This document shows positions 1 to 5,499 of a stretch of 5,499 bases of DNA, piece by piece. Source of the stretch: Nitrospinaceae bacterium (GTDB lineage: Bacteria > Nitrospinota > Nitrospinia > Nitrospinales > VA-1). Every line of letters begins with the position of its first letter. Position 1 is the stretch's first letter. Location: positions 1 through 5,499 of the forward strand of contig JAPYPK010000094.1 of the NCBI GenBank assembly GCA_029937655.1, read 5' to 3'. A model generated the notes under the pieces. That model had not been told where the DNA came from. It saw only the letters and a list, made by a program, of their open reading frames with translations, and did no database searches. The position numbers were made by a program, and so were the translations under genes.

Positions 1-1316
1 CCTCGAATTCTGGCTTGCAGGTTTTCCTCTGTAGTATCAGAAGGTAAGTTTTCAAATACTTTGAAAAGAATTTTATCGTAGGCCAGCATAACTTCTTTTA
101 TGGGGAGTGAAATAGTTCGCATCCCCAAGTTCTTTGCCAAAGCTTCTGAATCGTCTATACTTCCTCGTGAGGAATAATTAGAGGGCATGGTGATACCCAC
201 TACATTTTCTGGGCCGATTGCCTTTACAGCTATCACTGCTGTAAGAGCCGAATCAATTCCACCACTCAAACCGATAGCCGCTTCGCTAAAACCATTTTTC
301 TTCATATAATCGCGAGTACCAAGAACCAAGGCCTTGAAAACTTCTTCTGTTGCCCCCAATTTAGATACTCTACGTTTTAAGATAATCGGCTTACTCACAC
401 CACTTAAAGTAGTTCGAACATCATATGTTTTAATCGACGAATTTATCGATTTTTTTGCATTTTGTTTTGTAGACTTTGGATGAATTTTTAAGTCTGCATA
501 AATCATCTCCTCTTCAAATGCATTGCCTTTCGCTATAAAAGTTCCATCTGGAGCAACCACAAGACTGTGGCCATCAAAAACTAACTCATCCTGACCGCCT
601 ATCAAATTAGCATATACGATATGAGCCTTGTATTGGCGTGCTCGCTCGCGGATCATTTCCTCGCGTGACCTACCCTTGCCTTTAAAGTAAGGAGAGGAGG
701 AAATATTAAGAAGAACGTCCGCCTGCCCCTCTTCACAAACCTGTTTACCAGGTCCATTTACGTCCCAGATATCTTCGCAAATGGTTAAGCCTATCTTTAT
801 GCCATTCATCACAAAACAGGTTGGTTCATTACCTTCTACAAAATATCTTTTTTCATCAAAAACCCCATAATTCGGAAGAATCATTTTTCTATAGTTTCCG
901 ATCACCTTGCCTTTATATAGCAACGCGGCAGAATTATATAAATTCCTTTTTACTTTTTCCACATAACCAACAACAGCAACAACTCCCCTCACATCTAAAG
1001 CAAGGTGCCTTAAAAACTTTTTATTTTTTTCAATAAAGTCATCTTTGAGAAGCAGATCTTCCGGTGGATACCCTGTCAACGTCAGTTCTGGAAATAAAAC
1101 TAGGTCGGCTCCAAATTTGATAGCCTCTTTTAGACAATTTTCAATACGATTCGCGTTGTACTCAAAGTCCCCCACAACGAAATTCATCTGAGATACGGCT
1201 ACGCGCAGGTTCACCTGAGACGAAGTTTGGCTATTTAAAACCCCTCTTCGTTGGATTTTTTTGGTAGCCCTTTTTATAGAGGACGATTTCTTTTTCATCT
1301 TTCTTTCTCTCTCCAT
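1..1316 (-). CDS. nadE: Glutamine-dependent NAD+ synthetase, C-terminus cut by window edge
   Basis: This cytosolic enzyme makes NAD+ from deamido-NAD+, ATP and glutamine, the last step of NAD biosynthesis. The 438 visible residues begin with a nitrilase-type glutamine amidase domain (about residues 37-275) holding the full Glu-Lys-Cys triad: E77 in FPELTLTGYPPEDL, K144 in YRKMILPNYGVFDEKRYF and C180 in GLTICEDIW. Family motifs SSPY (207-210) and GGQDELVFDG (240-249) follow. After a lysine-rich linker comes the ATP-pyrophosphatase domain with the PP-loop SGGIDS at 351-356. The sequence leaves the window inside the conserved ENLQARIRG stretch, so roughly the last 100-130 residues are missing. 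The homologous core begins only at LRVAVSQ (residue 37), leaving a basic N-terminal extension. Starts are possible at ATG 1316 (chosen), ATG 1298, or GTG 1214, which would remove the extension but has no ribosome site. The product is certain; the start is not. Confidence 0.97.
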   Translation of the reverse strand, partial: MERERKMKKKSSSIKRATKKIQRRGVLNSQTSSQVNLRVAVSQMNFVVGDFEYNANRIENCLKEAIKFGADLVLFPELTLTGYPPEDLLLKDDFIEKNKKFLRHLALDVRGVVAVVGYVEKVKRNLYNSAALLYKGKVIGNYRKMILPNYGVFDEKRYFVEGNEPTCFVMNGIKIGLTICEDIWDVNGPGKQVCEEGQADVLLNISSSPYFKGKGRSREEMIRERARQYKAHIVYANLIGGQDELVFDGHSLVVAPDGTFIAKGNAFEEEMIYADLKIHPKSTKQNAKKSINSSIKTYDVRTTLSGVSKPIILKRRVSKLGATEEVFKALVLGTRDYMKKNGFSEAAIGLSGGIDSALTAVIAVKAIGPENVVGITMPSNYSSRGSIDDSEALAKNLGMRTISLPIKEVMLAYDKILFKVFENLPSDTTEENLQARIR

Positions 1317-1319
1317 GCG

Positions 1320-1330
1320 CTCCAATCCCC
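1320..1330 (-). promoter_or_regulatory. Ribosome-binding purine tracts before nadE
   Basis: Read on the minus strand, GGGGA (1330-1326) lies 9 bases before the ATG at 1316, and GGAG (1323-1320) lies only 3 bases before it. A further GGAG (1314-1311), overlapping that ATG, is 12 bases before the in-frame ATG at 1298. The GGGGA spacing supports a start at 1316, but both ATGs remain possible. Confidence 0.4.
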
Positions 1331-1399
1331 AACAAAAGCACAGACATTTTTGCCACAAAATATATTGTATTATTTTAATTCTTTAAGCATTTAAGAAAG

Positions 1400-1405
1400 A
1401 TTATA
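1400..1405 (-). promoter_or_regulatory. nadE: Candidate -10 element of the nadE promoter
   Basis: The minus strand reads TATAAT, a perfect sigma-70-type -10 hexamer, which would start transcription near 1393 and give a leader of about 75 bases before the ATG at 1316. No good -35 exists at 16-18 base spacing (the 17-base position is AAAGGG). A second, weaker hexamer, TACAAT, lies at 1369-1364. In an AT-rich gap such hexamers can occur by chance, so this is tentative. Confidence 0.4.
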
Positions 1406-1407
1406 CT
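1402..1407 (+). promoter_or_regulatory. Candidate -10 element for the 1462 gene
   Basis: The plus strand reads TATACT, five of six matches to TATAAT. It would start transcription near 1414, leaving a leader of about 48 bases. The -35 position at 17 bases spacing (TTCTTT, 1379-1384) is weak, although the upstream DNA is A/T-rich. It overlaps the minus-strand hexamer by four bases. It would serve the 1462 gene and probably the 1923 gene. Confidence 0.35.
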
Positions 1408-1461
1408 ACAATTACATCGGGTCCCTTTTTTACAAATATCCATCCTTAGACTTATAGTCCT

Positions 1462-1893
1462 ATGGCTGAACTATCTGCTGTTGAAAACAGCATTAAACAC
1501 TGTATCGAGAAGAATGGCTTCCCTGAAAAAAGTGTGCGGTTGCCTTTTAAATCCATCCATGAAAGTTGTAAAAACCACCGTATCGCATTGAAGGAAGTTC
1601 TTGCTAATTTAATTCAACATAAAATTTTTGGAACTATTCAAGGCGATTTCATTGAATTTCGAGCCCGTGAAACTTTAAAAGAAAAACCAAATACCTCTAA
1701 CCATGAAAATAATCCATCCAAAGTAAGCGCACCGAACATGGAAGACCTCAAAGAAATGGCTCAATCATATATGTCAAAAATGACTCCTGATCAAATACAA
1801 GAGATGGGAAAAACGGTCTCGAATATGAGCGAAGAAGAAAGGGGAAACATACTCAAAAATTTTTCCACCCAATTCTTCAAAAATAAACCTTAA
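1462..1893 (+). CDS. Unknown protein, possible winged-helix N-terminal domain
   Basis: I do not recognise this 143-residue protein. It has no signal peptide or membrane segment, so it is probably cytosolic. Residues about 5-68 read as three helices (6-18, 30-38, 41-53) then a beta hairpin (IFGTIQGDFIEF, 55-66). This order resembles a small winged-helix domain, but I see no family signature. Residues 70-92 are a polar, probably disordered linker. Residues 93-139 are amphipathic and methionine-rich, with a loosely repeated pair, KMTPDQIQEMGK (106-117) and NMSEEERGNILK (121-132), like short helical modules seen in some TPR-associated proteins. The next gene starts 29 bases downstream on the same strand, which suggests an operon. 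The ATG has no Shine-Dalgarno sequence before it, but no better start is visible. A transcription-factor or adaptor role is only a guess from the predicted fold. Confidence 0.8.
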   Translation: MAELSAVENSIKHCIEKNGFPEKSVRLPFKSIHESCKNHRIALKEVLANLIQHKIFGTIQGDFIEFRARETLKEKPNTSNHENNPSKVSAPNMEDLKEMAQSYMSKMTPDQIQEMGKTVSNMSEEERGNILKNFSTQFFKNKP

Positions 1894-1922
1894 AAAAATC
1901 AGTTAATTTCTATTAAATTTAA

Positions 1923-2795
1923 ATGCTTATATTTGCTAAAGATATTTCTCAAAGAGATTTTATACATAGTGCCGAGGGTCAGGATTCTGATATTAAGAAA
2001 TATATGGACTATCAAAGATGTTTATTCCCATACACTATTATCCGAGGCGCTTTAGATCTAGCATACAAAGAAGTAGATGACATTCTAAACTACATAGATA
2101 ATGGCAACCAACCACCAAGCGATGCTAATCGACAAGAATATCCATCAGACATTCCTGGCTGGTATCAAACAAGATTCCCATGGACTGCTAGCTTCGTAAA
2201 AATTGAAGACATGCATTGCCTTCTTGTCATTCTAATTCAAGCTATGGATTCTTTTCGCACGCACGAAAAAATGAACACATATCATCTAATGGTTATCTAT
2301 GATTCGGTTTCTAATATTATTGAGCTATATAATAATTTGCTTAACGAATCCCCTGAAAAATCTCGTGACATTCACCTTAGCCAAGGCAAACCAGTTTTTT
2401 TTGACGACTTTATTAATAATTATTGGCCACATCTTGACTGGATGATCTTATCTCAACCTGATTTTGAACACGCAAAACACTTGGGTCGAAAACAAAAAAT
2501 TGAATTGGCAATTCAACAAAGAATGGCTGATGGAGAAGAGCCCATCAAGGCTTTAAAAAGTGCAAGTAAAGCGTTTAATGTAGATACAAGTTCGCTTCAC
2601 CTTTTAGAGAGGGGGACAATATTACAAAAATTTTTAAACCTGGAAACGGCTTCACTAGACGACACTCCATACAATGCATTGAATGAAGAAGTTGATAGTG
2701 GCACTAAATTTGGCTTCATGCCTCGAGTTGACTCAGAATTCTTAATTAATATGCACCACCTACAAAACCCCAGAACACCTGCCCCCGAGCACTAG
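1923..2795 (+). CDS. Unknown 290-residue cytosolic protein
   Basis: I do not recognise this protein. It is mainly helical and acidic, with no signal peptide, membrane segment or known catalytic motif. The N-terminal half (about 30-60 and 94-140) looks like a bundle of long helices interrupted by an aromatic, proline-containing segment, GWYQTRFPWTASF (79-91). A second aromatic patch follows at 159-176 (FFDDFINNYWPHLDWM). Residues 186-233 are basic then amphipathic, and ALKSASKAFNVDTSSLHLLERG (from 210) loosely resembles a helix-turn-helix, though without convincing key positions. The last 40 residues look flexible. It lies 29 bases after the 1462 gene and is probably co-transcribed with it, so the two may act together. 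No Shine-Dalgarno sequence precedes ATG 1923; the next in-frame ATG (2004) is no better. The length of the open frame supports a real gene. Confidence 0.8.
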   Translation: MLIFAKDISQRDFIHSAEGQDSDIKKYMDYQRCLFPYTIIRGALDLAYKEVDDILNYIDNGNQPPSDANRQEYPSDIPGWYQTRFPWTASFVKIEDMHCLLVILIQAMDSFRTHEKMNTYHLMVIYDSVSNIIELYNNLLNESPEKSRDIHLSQGKPVFFDDFINNYWPHLDWMILSQPDFEHAKHLGRKQKIELAIQQRMADGEEPIKALKSASKAFNVDTSSLHLLERGTILQKFLNLETASLDDTPYNALNEEVDSGTKFGFMPRVDSEFLINMHHLQNPRTPAPEH

Positions 2796-2804
2796 ATAGT
2801 TTTT

Positions 2805-2833
2805 TTGTCAAAATTCCTGAATAATGCTAAATT
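2805..2833 (+). promoter_or_regulatory. Candidate extended -10 promoter for the GAF gene
   Basis: TTGTCA (2805-2810, five of six matches to TTGACA) is followed by an exact 17-base spacer and TAAATT (2828-2833, four of six). TGC lies directly before the -10, giving an extended -10 element. Transcription would start near 2840, over the perfect palindrome GATTAATC (2836-2843). The -35 sits just after the stop codon of the upstream gene and overlaps a run of seven T. This suggests that the GAF gene is transcribed on its own as well as, or instead of, by read-through. Confidence 0.5.
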
Positions 2834-2882
2834 ACGATTAATCTTATTCCGATAAAAACGAGTGACTTCTTTTAATTGGTTT

Positions 2883-2906
2883 TCTGGCGAGAGCCAGATT
2901 CTCTGG
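2883..2906 (+). promoter_or_regulatory. Two mutually exclusive hairpins before the GAF gene
   Basis: TCTGG occurs at 2883-2887 and 2902-2906, with its complement CCAGA between them at 2894-2898. Hairpin A pairs TCTGGC (2883-2888) with GCCAGA (2893-2898) around a GAGA loop of the stable GNRA class. Hairpin B pairs CCAGA (2894-2898) with TCTGG (2902-2906) around a three-base loop and buries the first two G of the ribosome site at 2905-2909. Only one can form at a time. If translation starts at GTG 2915 this is leader RNA; if it starts at TTG 2876 it is coding sequence and the pairing may be accidental. Confidence 0.4.
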
Positions 2907-2909
2907 AGA
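2905..2909 (+). promoter_or_regulatory. Shine-Dalgarno site GGAGA that decides the GAF gene start
   Basis: GGAGA ends 5 bases before GTG 2915, a normal spacing. It is the clearest ribosome site on the plus strand of this window, since the two genes upstream have none. It is the main reason for choosing GTG 2915 over the in-frame TTG at 2876, which directly follows a TAA. Confidence 0.5.
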
Positions 2910-2914
2910 ATTTT

Positions 2915-3655
2915 GTGAGTTGCTATATTAAGTTTAATGGTTGGGCAGGAGAAGATATCCGCGGCACGACTGCCCGTTTTGCCAAGATATTCCGAATGGG
3001 TTCTGGAACAGCCAACCGAGCAATGCGAAGAATAATTAGACGCGGGGACTGGCAATTTCAGTGGCCAATTTCAGATGCGCAAGCAAAACTTGCTCGTAGT
3101 TATTGTCGCTGGTTAGGGTTTGATTTAAAACTGATCCCAACCAAACATCCCTTTCAACCAATTAACAAAATCAATTCAGACTTTATTTCTCCTTCGATAT
3201 CCCCAATAAAGTTTCCACCAGAAGTTCTTAACCAACTTGTAGAACTAACTGGCAATGTCAGTGATGCGTTTACCATTGCCCTTTATAAAATTAATCTTAG
3301 TGGTAAAACTTTGGGCTTGCGCCATCATATTTCCTTAGGTGCTGATTTTAATTCAGAATTAAAATTTAGTTTTGGAAAAGGTCCTATAGGAATGGTCGCT
3401 GAAAAAAAACTACTTCTCGTTGAAGAGAATTACGAAGACAACCCGACAACAATCGATTTTTACAAAGAAAAAAAGGATTTAAAAAGTTATTTTATCGCTC
3501 CTGTAATTCACAAAAACCTTGAGGGAGTACTTTTTATTGACTCAAAAAAAAGCCATGGCTTTCCCGTAAAACAACAAAAAATATTGTCTGGACTAGCCAA
3601 TCAAATGGCTTGGCACTTAAACCTGGAGAGAATATCCCCGTTGAGCACAACTTGA
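2915..3655 (+). CDS. GAF-domain protein with an alpha/beta N-terminal domain
   Basis: This 246-residue cytosolic protein probably senses a small ligand or a redox state, or mediates dimerisation. Residues about 101-236 form a GAF domain. Its signatures are FGKGPIGMVAEKKLLLVEE (153-171), then LKSYFIAPV (189-197) and EGVLFIDSKK (203-212), and a closing helix around ILSGLANQMAWHL (223-235). The GAF part has no cysteine, so no bilin-attachment site is evident. There is no kinase, GGDEF, HD or other output domain, so signalling would need a partner. Residues 1-77 are a separate domain whose order, strand (2-10), helix, helix (17-44), strand (45-52), helix (53-68), strand (69-75), resembles the C-terminal domain of ribosomal protein L7/L12; this likeness is my inference. 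GTG 2915 is chosen for its GGAGA site; a TTG at 2876 would add 13 residues. It lies 119 bases after the previous gene with its own likely promoter. Confidence 0.85.
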   Translation: MSCYIKFNGWAGEDIRGTTARFAKIFRMGSGTANRAMRRIIRRGDWQFQWPISDAQAKLARSYCRWLGFDLKLIPTKHPFQPINKINSDFISPSISPIKFPPEVLNQLVELTGNVSDAFTIALYKINLSGKTLGLRHHISLGADFNSELKFSFGKGPIGMVAEKKLLLVEENYEDNPTTIDFYKEKKDLKSYFIAPVIHKNLEGVLFIDSKKSHGFPVKQQKILSGLANQMAWHLNLERISPLSTT

Positions 3656-3741
3656 GATAATTAAAAAAATCTCATGGCCGGGGAAACCCTACATAATTAA
3701 TACTCTCAATCGCACAACACACTGCAGGTTTAAAAGTTTGA
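3656..3741 (+). other. Convergent intergenic gap, no clear terminator
   Basis: This 86-base gap lies between the stops of two converging genes. It holds GAGAT and ATCTC (3654-3658 and 3669-3673) around an A-rich loop, a 5-bp stem too weak to call a terminator. Seven A (3663-3669) would read as a U-tract for minus-strand transcripts, preceded on that strand by a GC-rich stretch with only a 3-bp stem. A bidirectional terminator is expected here but I cannot show one. Confidence 0.3.
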
Positions 3742-5499
3742 TCAACGGAACGATCTTTGTTGCAGGGGGATGAAACCCCTCTCAAAAGGCCGTGTTCCCG
3801 AAACCGGCGTTAAGTTATTAGATCTATTTCTTCGATTATTGTTTGTGTCTGAATTTTCTCCAACGAGAGATTTCTTCGAAGTTTTTTCACCCGCCTTCTT
3901 TTTTCCTGATTTTTTTGCTGCTACCTTGCGAACCATTTTTTGCCAAAGAACCTGTTTCGCCTCACTCTTATTTTTCTGTAAAAAATTCTTACTTGATTTT
4001 GATTCTGTCTTTAAGGCTGGTTCCAATTTAGCCACTTGAGCTTCTTCAACCGTCTTCTTGCCTCCAAAATTTTCTAATCCGGACAACCCGGGATTAATTT
4101 CTTTTACATCGCTTGAAAAATCAACCAAAACATGAGGGTCACTAAAAATATCTGTCACGTAAGAACTCGTTGACCCACCAGAATCTAAACTTGCTACGGC
4201 TTTATTACCTGAGCCGCTTTTTTGAAGAATCATTTGAATGGCATCACTTTCAACTGTTTTTGCCAGTTGAACCGTACTTTCTATCGACAAATCCCCCACA
4301 GATTTTTCCGATCCCCCTAAAGTTTGATCCCTAGTAGCGACCGACACGGCTTGACGTTGTGTGAAAGTCGTTATTCCCAAGGAACCATCGGGAAGAGTTG
4401 CCAAGTCCTGGCCACTCAAACTACCATAATAAGAAATTGTAATATCTCCACCATCTATATTCTGAGTTAAACTGCTAATCTCAATACCATCTAATTCGTA
4501 AATATTTACATCCCCCGTGGAACTGTTGGTAAGGTCTATAGAACTCAATGTAGTTTCAATCGGATTAGCTGACGTGCCAAATCCACCATTTGAAACCGCA
4601 ACCAACCTGCCATTTGCAACTTCAATATCTGTTGATCCATCCGAATCTCCATCGAAAATTCCGCCAGCTGTGGAGGTAAGTGAAATAGCAGAATCAGAAC
4701 TACTCGATGAGGCCAGTGAACTGGTCAATGTCAAATCCCCACTGGATTGTAAAGTAATTGTTCCACCAACGTCTTGGGCTCCTGAGATATTCATAGTCTG
4801 GCTAGTTCCACCAACTGTCACAGACTGATCTCCTCCTATTGTCGAAGCACCTAGGATGATAGAACTATTCGTCGCAAGCGTTGCGTTCGCTGAGGAACCG
4901 GTCGTATTGAAACTAACTGCGCTCGTGAAGTCGTTCGAGGTGCTACTTAATGTGATTGATTGATTGCTTGCACTGGTAGTAAAACTTGAAGTACCCGCTA
5001 CTGTTAAAGCTACTGCTCCTGTAATCGCCCCCGTATTCGCGGTTGCTGTCAAACCATTGAACGTAGAGTCTCCAGTGGAAAATGCAATACTAGACGAATT
5101 TAAATCAACAGTTGTTATATTGGTGCTGTTTGCCGAGCTAATACCGTTTATTGTCATAGCTCCTGCTGTACTATCACCGATGGTCAATGTTCCTGCCGTG
5201 ATGTTTCCTAGTTCTGTCCCTGTAATTGTCATATTTCCCGATGTAGATCCAAGCCCTATACTGCCACCATCAGATATAATAATCGTTGTCGTTCCCGCTC
5301 CAGTGTTAATTGATCCTGAAAGGCCGAAGTCGTTTCCCGTGATAGAAAGCGCGCTACCCCCCGTGGAGATAGTTCCTGCTGTATTGCTAAAATCTCCAGA
5401 ACCATCATCATTTGAATCTGCATCCAACGTTGCTGTGCTACTGGTAGTTAAATTTACACTCTGGTTGATACCGTTTCCTGAGCTAACGTCTAAAGCCTG
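3742..5499 (-). CDS. Adhesin-like beta-strand-repeat protein, N-terminus cut by window edge
   Basis: The visible 585 residues are the C-terminal end of a larger, probably exported protein; the frame stays open to 5499, so signal peptide and start lie outside. Residues 1 to about 360 are Ser/Thr/Gly/Asn-rich with recurring strands of the pattern Leu/Met-x-Ile-x-Gly. This resembles the beta-helix of filamentous-haemagglutinin-type and other beta-strand-repeat surface proteins. The segment GGFGTSANPIETTLSSIDLT (305-324) is like one that recurs in haemagglutinin-like proteins. Two aspartate-rich loops may bind calcium: DADSNDDGSGD (26-36) and DGDSDGSTD (283-291). Residues about 380-480 are non-repetitive. 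The last 100 residues are basic, with KKSGKKKAGEKTSKK at 529-543, and contain few hydrophobic stretches. I see no autotransporter barrel, LPXTG motif, PEP-CTERM or membrane anchor, so two-partner secretion or another export route is possible. The category is fairly sure; the exact family and role are not. Confidence 0.85.
   Translation of the reverse strand, partial: QALDVSSGNGINQSVNLTTSSTATLDADSNDDGSGDFSNTAGTISTGGSALSITGNDFGLSGSINTGAGTTTIIISDGGSIGLGSTSGNMTITGTELGNITAGTLTIGDSTAGAMTINGISSANSTNITTVDLNSSSIAFSTGDSTFNGLTATANTGAITGAVALTVAGTSSFTTSASNQSITLSSTSNDFTSAVSFNTTGSSANATLATNSSIILGASTIGGDQSVTVGGTSQTMNISGAQDVGGTITLQSSGDLTLTSSLASSSSSDSAISLTSTAGGIFDGDSDGSTDIEVANGRLVAVSNGGFGTSANPIETTLSSIDLTNSSTGDVNIYELDGIEISSLTQNIDGGDITISYYGSLSGQDLATLPDGSLGITTFTQRQAVSVATRDQTLGGSEKSVGDLSIESTVQLAKTVESDAIQMILQKSGSGNKAVASLDSGGSTSSYVTDIFSDPHVLVDFSSDVKEINPGLSGLENFGGKKTVEEAQVAKLEPALKTESKSSKNFLQKNKSEAKQVLWQKMVRKVAAKKSGKKKAGEKTSKKSLVGENSDTNNNRRNRSNNLTPVSGTRPFERGFIPLQQRSFR
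4423..5499 (-). repeat. Degenerate beta-strand repeats within the adhesin-like gene
   Basis: The repetition is at protein level, with little exact DNA repetition. Numbered from the window edge, strands of one pattern recur: ALSITGND (50-57), GNMTITGTE (88-96), GTLTIGDST (103-111), GAMTINGIS (113-121), ALTVAGTSS (164-172), QSITLSSTS (180-188), QSVTVGGTS (225-233), GTITLQSSG (246-254), GDLTLTSSL (254-262) and GDITISYYG (351-359). Spacing varies from about 8 to 90 residues, as expected for turns of a beta-helix rather than a recent tandem duplication. Confidence 0.55.

Noticed and set aside
821..1036. Plus-strand open frame of 71 codons
   Set aside because: It is antisense to the amidase domain of nadE, where conserved catalytic motifs are read on the minus strand.
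1231..1347. A 38-codon upstream open frame overlapping the nadE start, out of frame, beginning MSVLLLGIG
   Set aside because: No ribosome site precedes it and the part overlapping nadE is simply a shifted reading of the lysine-rich extension. It could be a chance frame in a leader.
2793..2806. Seven T directly after the stop of the 290-residue gene, like the tail of a terminator
   Set aside because: No stable stem precedes the T-run. The same bases fit better as the edge of a -35 element.
2792..3055. An 87-codon open frame on the minus strand
   Set aside because: It overlaps the start of the GAF gene and the end of the preceding gene, matches no family I know, and lies opposite a well-supported coding frame.
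3678..3690. GGGGAAACCC hairpin in the convergent gap
   Set aside because: The stem is only three base pairs, too weak to support a terminator call.
3770..4039. Plus-strand open frame with a phenylalanine-rich, membrane-like product
   Set aside because: The phenylalanine richness is simply the complement of the lysine codons in the adhesin tail on the minus strand. The same applies to the shorter overlapping frame at 3843-4031.
4517..4828. Plus-strand open frame of 103 codons
   Set aside because: It is antisense to the repeat region of the adhesin-like gene, and the strand patterns there support the minus-strand reading.
1..5499. Mobile elements, tRNA, rRNA, CRISPR arrays
   Set aside because: I looked for long inverted or evenly spaced direct repeats, transposase-like frames and tRNA-like cloverleaf segments and saw none.

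Overview
This is a 5.5 kb piece of an AT-rich bacterial genome. By eye the plus-strand genes are the most AT-rich and the long Ser/Thr/Gly-rich gene at the right is somewhat richer in GC. A large beta-strand-repeat surface-type protein points to a diderm (Gram-negative-type) bacterium, probably environmental. Nothing here fixes the phylum: the one well-conserved gene, nadE, is universal, and the others are poorly characterised.

Layout, left to right. (1) 1-1316, minus: glutamine-dependent NAD+ synthetase (NadE), with its C-terminus cut by the window edge. The amidase triad and PP-loop are intact, and it carries an unusual basic N-terminal extension. (2) 1317-1461: a divergent intergenic region where -10-like hexamers for the two strands overlap (1400-1407). 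(3) 1462-1893 and 1923-2795, plus: two cytosolic proteins of unknown function, 27 bases apart, with no visible Shine-Dalgarno sequence. (4) 2796-2914: an extended -10 promoter, then alternative hairpins that touch the ribosome binding site of the next gene. (5) 2915-3655, plus: a small protein with a compact alpha/beta N-terminal domain and a C-terminal GAF sensory domain. (6) 3656-3741: a short convergent gap without a convincing terminator. (7) 3742-5499, minus: the C-terminal 585 residues of a large beta-strand-repeat, adhesin-like exported protein, with its N-terminus beyond the window. It ends in a lysine/arginine-rich tail.

How they relate: NadE is housekeeping metabolism. The two unknown genes are probably co-transcribed. 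The GAF gene follows on the same strand but appears to have its own promoter. The adhesin-like gene converges on this group and looks independent. I see no transposase, integrase, CRISPR array, tRNA or rRNA. The items most worth a second look are the alternative RNA hairpins before the GAF gene, the overlapping divergent -10 elements, the L7/L12-like plus GAF architecture, and the adhesin's unanchored basic tail.
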